Positions 59,103-64,000 of a stretch of DNA of 64,000 nt are shown here, in pieces. Positions within the stretch are counted from its first letter, which is position 1; each line of letters opens with the position of its first letter. Source of the stretch: Kordia sp039026955 (GTDB lineage Bacteria > Bacteroidota > Bacteroidia > Flavobacteriales > Flavobacteriaceae); contig JBCCLH010000028.1 in NCBI GenBank assembly GCA_039026955.1, positions 1-64,000 on the forward strand, in the 5' to 3' direction. The position numbers and the translations under genes were made by a program. The notes under the pieces were generated by a model that had not been told where the DNA came from, searched no databases, and saw only the letters and a list, made by a program, of their open reading frames with translations.

Positions 59103-62014
59103 TCCACTATCAGAAACTTTTTACTACTGAAAAAATAATCACCTTTTTGGTGGTTATTTTTTCGTTTATACAACTTCATGCGCAAACTACTCATGAGGAA
59201 ACCTCAGTGCAGGAATTGCTAGCAAAAGCAAGTGATTTCTCGGCAAAAGAAAATTATACTGCTTCCAACAATGCGCTACTTGAAGCTGCCAACATCTTTC
59301 AAAAAAATAAAGAATGGGAAAAATGGTACAATGCCTACTATGAAATTCTTAAGAATGGTTTTTATGCAAGAAATTATGATGATGCTGTAAAGTTACTCCA
59401 ACAAGGACTACCACAACTTCCTGAAGATCAATTCCTGCTTCAAGGTAAAATGCAATATATGCTAGGATATGCTACAGACGCCATGGGAGATATATGGAGT
59501 TCGCTAGTACATTATGAAAAGAGTATTGCCAATTTTAAAAAAACAAACGATTTTTCAAGTATCAATCTTGTTCTGGGAAATATTGGTATTGTTTGTACAA
59601 AACTTGGAGACTATAAAAAAGCACAAGAATACGCTAAAATTGCCGTTGAGCTTAGCAAAGAATATAAAAATACGGAAGCCACCTACAAAAATACCAAAGT
59701 GCTTGGCGACGCTTATTTTTATGCAGGCGAATTTGAAAAAGCACAAAAAACATACAAAGAAGCACAACGCATTAAAGACCCAAAGGATGGAACATTTGAA
59801 TTGTTTGAAGCAGATATTTTATTGCAATTAAAAAAATACGAGGAAGCGCTAAGTGTTACCAAAAGGATCATTCAAATTACCAAAAACTGTTTGCTGACCT
59901 CTTCTGAAAATCGTTACATGTGTAAAGAGAATCTAAACAGTGCAAGGGAGCTACAAGGTGAAATTTATCTAGAAATGGACAAACCCAAAGAGGCATTGAC
60001 ACGATTTAGCGCTAGTTTAAACGAACTTTCACCAAGTAATAGAAGCAAACGAGAAACTGGGAAACTCTATATTTATTCCGGAGATGCGCTTCTAAAACTT
60101 CAAAAATTTGACAACGCATTGGAAATGTATCAAATCGCTTTGCAAACTTTTTTTCAAGATTTCAAGGAAAGTGATCCTACCAAAAATCCGCCAGAAGAAA
60201 TGTGGCAACCTGAAATTTGGCTTATGGAAATTTTCAAGAATAAAGGGGATTGCTATCTGGCAAAATATAAAGTTACTGCAGATGAACAATGGTTGCATTT
60301 AGCCACAGAACACTATCAATTAGCGGTAAATAGTAGCGAGTTCGTTCGTTTAAATTTCTCAGAAAAGGAGTCCAAATTATTATTAGGATCGTATAGCAAT
60401 GCGTTTTATGAAGACTTGGTCAATGCCAAATTAGAGCTGTATGCACTCACAAAAGAAGTCACCTACCAAGAAGAAGCATTCCGTATTTCGCAACGTGCCA
60501 ATGCGTTTGTATTGCGGACTTTGCTAAATGAAAAACAAGCGCTGAAAGTTGCTGGACTTCCCAAAGATTCCGTTGCATTATTTCAAAAATTTGAAAAAGA
60601 GATTGCCATTTTAAATTGGAAAGTTGAAGTGAATATTGAAACAGCTACTTCACAAAAAGAACTTCTTCAAACCAAAGAAAATTTTCAAAACCTCAAAAAA
60701 ACGATTGCTAAAAACTATCCTAAATTTGACAAACTACGCAACGATTTGGAAGGCATTTCAGTACGTGACATTCAAAAAGCAATTGATCCGAATACCATCT
60801 TTATCAAATACTTTTTAGGAGCTGACACGCTCTATGTGTTTACCATTACTGCTACTGATTTTTATACAGATGCCATTGCACTTCCTGAAAATTTTGAAAC
60901 TGTACTTTCAAAATACAGACAAACACTTAGCGATGTAGCCTTTGTTCAAAATACGCCTAGAATGGCTGAAAAGAAGTATCTAGAAACTGCACACACACTG
61001 TACAACATTCTCCTAGAAAAGCCTTTGCAAAAAACCTATAAAAATACATACACCGCACTTACCATTGTACCGGACGGGATTTTGCATACCATTCCGTTTC
61101 AAACACTGCGCGAAAATAAAAGTAATTCTTGGACGAATTTGAAACATACTGTACTTAAAAGGTACGCGGTGAGTTATCACTATTTTTCTAAAATGATGCA
61201 AAACTCAGAGGTGAAAACTACTTCTGACGGAGCATTTGCTTCCTTCGGATTGGAATTCGATGATAACGCTATCCGAAACTTAGAACAACTTATTGCCGAT
61301 ACAGAAACTACTGATGTAACTACGCGCAGCAATGTATTGTCAAAACTTTCCTATGCCGATGATGAAGCACAACAACTAGCCGAATTAATGCAAGGCAAAT
61401 CGTGGGTAAATGCGGCAGCTACGAAAAACAATTTCATCAATCATACAAGCAATGCTTCTAGCATACATTTGGCTACGCATGCACTTGTCAATACGGAAAA
61501 TCCTGCGGTGTCGGCGTTGATTTTTGCTAATACACAAGATTCAATCCATAACATTTTACGTTTGGATGAAATTTACAATCAAACATTCAATGCAGAGATG
61601 ATTACGCTAAGTGCTTGCAATACAGGATTTGGAAAATATCAAAAAGGTGAAGGATTGCAAAGTTTGGCGCGTGCGTTCAATTTTGCAAACATTCCTAGTA
61701 TAACTGCCACCTTATGGAGCATTCCCGATGCGGCTTCGTCAAAAATCATGAAATTGTACTATAGCTATTTAAAAAAGGGACATCCAAAACATATCGCACT
61801 ACAAAAAGCACAAATTTCATATGTGGAAGATGATGACATTAGCAGTCCCGCTTCTCGCCTACCGTTTTATTGGTCCGCATGGACACATATTGGTGAGGAT
61901 ACTTCCATTACATTTAAACAGGAAAGTGGTTTTTCAACCTACCTCATCATACTTTTATTTGTCATTTGTATTTTTATTGACATTTATGTTGTGAGGGAAA
62001 TTAGGCGAAACTAA
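59099..62014 (+). CDS. Exported TPR-CHAT protease (caspase-like), membrane-anchored
   Basis: The protein has 971 residues. The start is TTG at 59099, overlapping the TGA stop of the previous gene; no ATG precedes the signal peptide (TEKIITFLVVIFSFIQLHAQ). Residues ~30-400 are TPR repeats (IGIVCTKLGDYKKAQEYAKIAVELSKEY, ALLKLQKFDNALEMYQIAL). Residues ~640-930 are a CHAT domain with the caspase-like dyad His 794 (HLATHAL) and Cys 840 (LSACNTGFG), plus ATLWSIPD. A final membrane helix (~948-964) and a short basic tail (REIRRN) anchor it with the catalytic part outside the cytoplasm. CHAT proteins cut specific partner proteins; the partner is unknown. Confidence 0.88.
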   Translation: MIHYQKLFTTEKIITFLVVIFSFIQLHAQTTHEETSVQELLAKASDFSAKENYTASNNALLEAANIFQKNKEWEKWYNAYYEILKNGFYARNYDDAVKLLQQGLPQLPEDQFLLQGKMQYMLGYATDAMGDIWSSLVHYEKSIANFKKTNDFSSINLVLGNIGIVCTKLGDYKKAQEYAKIAVELSKEYKNTEATYKNTKVLGDAYFYAGEFEKAQKTYKEAQRIKDPKDGTFELFEADILLQLKKYEEALSVTKRIIQITKNCLLTSSENRYMCKENLNSARELQGEIYLEMDKPKEALTRFSASLNELSPSNRSKRETGKLYIYSGDALLKLQKFDNALEMYQIALQTFFQDFKESDPTKNPPEEMWQPEIWLMEIFKNKGDCYLAKYKVTADEQWLHLATEHYQLAVNSSEFVRLNFSEKESKLLLGSYSNAFYEDLVNAKLELYALTKEVTYQEEAFRISQRANAFVLRTLLNEKQALKVAGLPKDSVALFQKFEKEIAILNWKVEVNIETATSQKELLQTKENFQNLKKTIAKNYPKFDKLRNDLEGISVRDIQKAIDPNTIFIKYFLGADTLYVFTITATDFYTDAIALPENFETVLSKYRQTLSDVAFVQNTPRMAEKKYLETAHTLYNILLEKPLQKTYKNTYTALTIVPDGILHTIPFQTLRENKSNSWTNLKHTVLKRYAVSYHYFSKMMQNSEVKTTSDGAFASFGLEFDDNAIRNLEQLIADTETTDVTTRSNVLSKLSYADDEAQQLAELMQGKSWVNAAATKNNFINHTSNASSIHLATHALVNTENPAVSALIFANTQDSIHNILRLDEIYNQTFNAEMITLSACNTGFGKYQKGEGLQSLARAFNFANIPSITATLWSIPDAASSKIMKLYYSYLKKGHPKHIALQKAQISYVEDDDISSPASRLPFYWSAWTHIGEDTSITFKQESGFSTYLIILLFVICIFIDIYVVREIRRN

Positions 62015-62187
62015 TGATTGGAGATTGCTTATTACTGTGCTTTATCTTTCTAGAGAAATCCTAAAAAATCTACTAATTCAAAAATAAAATCACTCAAAAG
62101 TCACCTTCACGAAGTCAAAAGTGTTGTTTGCTCCTTATGCTTTAGTAGCAAAGCAAAAAATTGTACCTTTATGTAAAATGATATTTT

Positions 62188-62631
62188 ATGAAAAAAGTAC
62201 TATTTCTTATGGTTTGTGCGGTAATGATTGTCTACTCCTGTGCAAATCAAGAAAAAACAATCACCCGAAAAAAAGACAATCCCAAAAAAGTATCTGACAC
62301 CATTCGACTGGCTATGGGAAGCGACGATGATTCAGAATATGAAGTCGTAATTTTTGAACCTGGCTTTACGGCTTGGTTGTTAGGATATGCGCGACCGAGA
62401 GATTATTATTCGCAGGAATTTCTAGAAGGTCGAAATCGTATCTATGTCACCGAATGGAATCTGCGCTGTATTACTCCTGGACGTTACAATCCAAATTTGT
62501 ACCAGCTACAAATCGACTACAAAAACAATGTAGATTATGGATATGAAGTCAACTATCAACTGTATTATTATTTTATATTTTTTCAACAAAAATACAAAGA
62601 ACAGTTAGCACCTTTTCCTGCTCGAATATAA
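62188..62631 (+). CDS. Small lipoprotein, DUF6146-like
   Basis: This 147-residue lipoprotein (MIVYSC, Cys 18) has a basic linker, then YEVVIFEPGFTAWLLGYARPRDYYSQEFLEGRNRIYVTEWNLRCITPGRYNPNLYQLQIDYKNNVDYGYEVNYQLYYYFIFFQQKY, a Tyr-rich segment I associate with the DUF6146 family of Bacteroidota. No function is known. It is followed after 39 bases by a small membrane protein on the same strand. Confidence 0.75.
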   Translation: MKKVLFLMVCAVMIVYSCANQEKTITRKKDNPKKVSDTIRLAMGSDDDSEYEVVIFEPGFTAWLLGYARPRDYYSQEFLEGRNRIYVTEWNLRCITPGRYNPNLYQLQIDYKNNVDYGYEVNYQLYYYFIFFQQKYKEQLAPFPARI

Positions 62632-62670
62632 TAGAGAAGTTTGTATATTTGCTAGCGCAAAAAAATACAC

Positions 62671-63198
62671 ATGACTTCATTTAAAGAACGTTGGGAAATT
62701 ACACACAACTGGCAACTAATCTTTCCTTTTTTAGGAATTCTAACGTTACTCTATTCGGCATATCTTATTTCAAAAAATATCATTCGTGCTTACATTGATC
62801 GTCAAGAATATAAAATTCTATATTATGCGGTAGTAGTAGTCGCTGTAATTCTGCTCTATTATATCATGCTACGCGTGTCTCTGTGGTGTTTTAAAAAGTT
62901 AGAAGACAAGTGGAAAGTCAACTATCGTTGGGAAATGATTGTGATCTTTTTGGTATTTGCCATTACAGGAACAAGTTCCATGCGCATTGCAAAGCCTCTG
63001 CTCTATTGGTTTGGATTCAATAGAGGACTTTTTCCTGAAGCGTTTTTGGGTGGATTTTTATACTGGTCGATTCGTATCGTGATCATTTTGCCTATTTACC
63101 AGCTTCTATTGATTATTTTCGGGACACTTTTTGGGCAATTCAAATTTTTCTGGGAATTTGAAAAGAAAATGCTTAGGCGCATGCGTATTATTAAATAA
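62671..63198 (+). CDS. Small membrane protein, DUF6787-like
   Basis: This 175-residue protein has four hydrophobic segments (near 18-36, 48-68, 88-108 and 125-148). Two repeats of a similar motif lie before membrane segments: FKERWEITHNWQLIFPFLGI and LEDKWKVNYRWEMIVIFLVFAI, suggesting an internal duplication. I associate it with DUF6787 of Bacteroidota. Function unknown. Probably co-transcribed with the DUF6146-like gene. Confidence 0.72.
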   Translation: MTSFKERWEITHNWQLIFPFLGILTLLYSAYLISKNIIRAYIDRQEYKILYYAVVVVAVILLYYIMLRVSLWCFKKLEDKWKVNYRWEMIVIFLVFAITGTSSMRIAKPLLYWFGFNRGLFPEAFLGGFLYWSIRIVIILPIYQLLLIIFGTLFGQFKFFWEFEKKMLRRMRIIK

Positions 63199-63400
63199 TA
63201 TGAAATCAGTTCTATCCAAAGAGAATTCATTCAAAAAACACAAAAATAGTACTGATCAATGGCATTCACGTCATTTTTAAGCTACAAAACACGATTACTT
63301 TGTTATAATTTAGGAATTCCACTAATACTTATTTTTTTTCATAAAAGCTTTTATTACATTTGTTGAAAATTATAAACCCTTGCATTTAGTGAGGAAAGCA

Positions 63401-63832
63401 ATGAAAACCAAAACCAACATAAAGGATATCTTTATCGCTATTGTGCTTTTTGTAACCTTAGCACTTCCTTCATGTATTCAATTTCTGTATCAATTAGAAC
63501 ATGACCATACGCATGTATCGCATGTACACTATGAACATAATCCTGAAATTGAAAAACACGCATTTCATGCATACAAAAAGGTAAATGATCACATTCATGG
63601 GCAAACGCTTCATATTTGCCATGAACAAGACGATCACCTTCATGAAAAATGTTTTAATTGCGACATATTTGACTTCCAGCTTTCATCTTTTATCTTTGAA
63701 TTTAGAAGTCACTCAGAAACGATAGTTACTCCAATTATTTCTAAAATTACATTGGGCACTACTACACCTTTGTGTCATAATTTAACGCTAACAAATACTC
63801 AACTACGGGCACCGCCTTCTGTATTATCATAA
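63401..63832 (+). CDS. His-rich small membrane or exported protein
   Basis: The protein has 143 residues from the ATG at 63401 (the frame extends to TTG 63380). One N-terminal hydrophobic segment (IFIAIVLFVTLALPSC) is followed by a His-rich stretch with repeated metal-ligand motifs (HDHTHVSHVHYEHN, DHIHGQTLHICHEQDDHLHEKCFNCDIF). The C-terminal part has no special feature. Such a segment could bind Zn2+, Cu+ or Ni2+ in the periplasm. A possible TonB-receptor gene begins 42 bases later, so a role in metal uptake or sensing is a reasonable guess only. Confidence 0.65.
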   Translation: MKTKTNIKDIFIAIVLFVTLALPSCIQFLYQLEHDHTHVSHVHYEHNPEIEKHAFHAYKKVNDHIHGQTLHICHEQDDHLHEKCFNCDIFDFQLSSFIFEFRSHSETIVTPIISKITLGTTTPLCHNLTLTNTQLRAPPSVLS

Positions 63833-63873
63833 GCAGCACAATTCAAAATTTTATTTAAATTAAGAATACTTAC

Positions 63874-64000
63874 ATGCGTACATATTTATGTATGATGTTT
63901 CTGCTAAGTGTGATATTTGTAGAAGATAAAAATTGTAATCTTACACTTCCAGAACAAATCATTAATTTACAAGATGATTCAGTAACTCAAAGAGCTACAC
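63874..64000 (+). CDS. Partial gene cut by the window end; possible outer-membrane receptor
   Basis: An open frame from the ATG at 63874 runs to the end of the window (42 codons). It has a short hydrophobic start (MRTYLCMMFLLSVIFV) and then a segment ending LPEQIINLQDDSVTQRAT, which resembles the first strand of the carboxypeptidase-like domain that opens many TonB-dependent receptors. It is too short to be sure. It follows the His-rich gene in the same direction. Confidence 0.45.
   Translation, partial: MRTYLCMMFLLSVIFVEDKNCNLTLPEQIINLQDDSVTQRAT

Noticed and set aside
1..64000. tRNA, rRNA or riboswitch genes
   Set aside because: No cloverleaf with a T-arm consensus or rRNA-like conserved stretch was recognised in either strand. 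A tRNAscan/Rfam search would be decisive.

Overview
The window looks like chromosomal DNA of a marine-type member of the Flavobacteriaceae (Bacteroidota). The evidence is AT-rich sequence, several proteins with type IX secretion (T9SS) C-terminal domains, Bacteroidota-style promoters (TTTG, about 19-20 bp, TAnnTTTG), SusD-free efflux clusters of flavobacterial type, and small GG-leader peptides. The abundance of such peptides reminds me of Kordia, but that is an impression. No rRNA, tRNA, CRISPR array, phage or transposase gene is visible.

Layout. 0.6-5.9 kb (minus): three consecutive exported PpiC/SurA-type proteins and a MoxR ATPase. 6.1-7.2 kb: a T9SS protein and a small conserved protein. 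7.5-15.6 kb (plus): a TetR regulator, a DUF2461 protein, a membrane nucleotide cyclase and a complete RND efflux pump. Three copies of one operator palindrome tie these together. 15.8-24.2 kb: an acidic GG-type peptide, OmpH/Skp, IMP dehydrogenase, HMG-CoA lyase, a membrane HExxH protein, a Thr/Cys-rich lanthipeptide-like precursor, a LysE exporter, a spondin-domain T9SS protein and dihydroorotate dehydrogenase. 24.2-31.5 kb (minus): a second RND operon whose TolC is fused to a periplasmic-binding-protein domain and which ends in a K+ channel gene. 31.7-42 kb: peptidase T, an orphan class I terpene synthase, MscS, a YdeI/DUF1801 protein, an FG-GAP T9SS protein and a LytS/LytTR-type two-component pair. 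42-52.7 kb is mostly housekeeping: YajC, DUF1573, NusB, amino-acid dehydrogenase, ABC exporter, PUR protein, ferredoxin, acyl-CoA reductase, SerC, SerA and DUF937.

The most interesting part is 52.8-62.0 kb. It holds two tandem GG-leader peptides with the same four-cysteine spacing, an ECF-like sigma factor with a membrane-anchored TPR anti-sigma candidate, a large lipoprotein, a T9SS protein and an exported TPR-CHAT caspase-like protease. A bipartite motif, GTCACGTTT-N12-AGTTATA, occurs with identical spacing before both peptide genes and before the lipoprotein gene. This suggests one sigma-controlled regulon. A second regulatory link is a pair of 9-bp direct repeats (NTTCATGAA, 21 bp apart). 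They lie upstream of both the terpene synthase and the FG-GAP T9SS gene, which is the geometry LytTR regulators bind.

Gaps between genes are filled by at least three families of short, non-coding, inverted-repeat-ended elements. One copy appears to be nested in another, and one short copy sits in a peptide leader. There are also two related VNTR-like tandem arrays.
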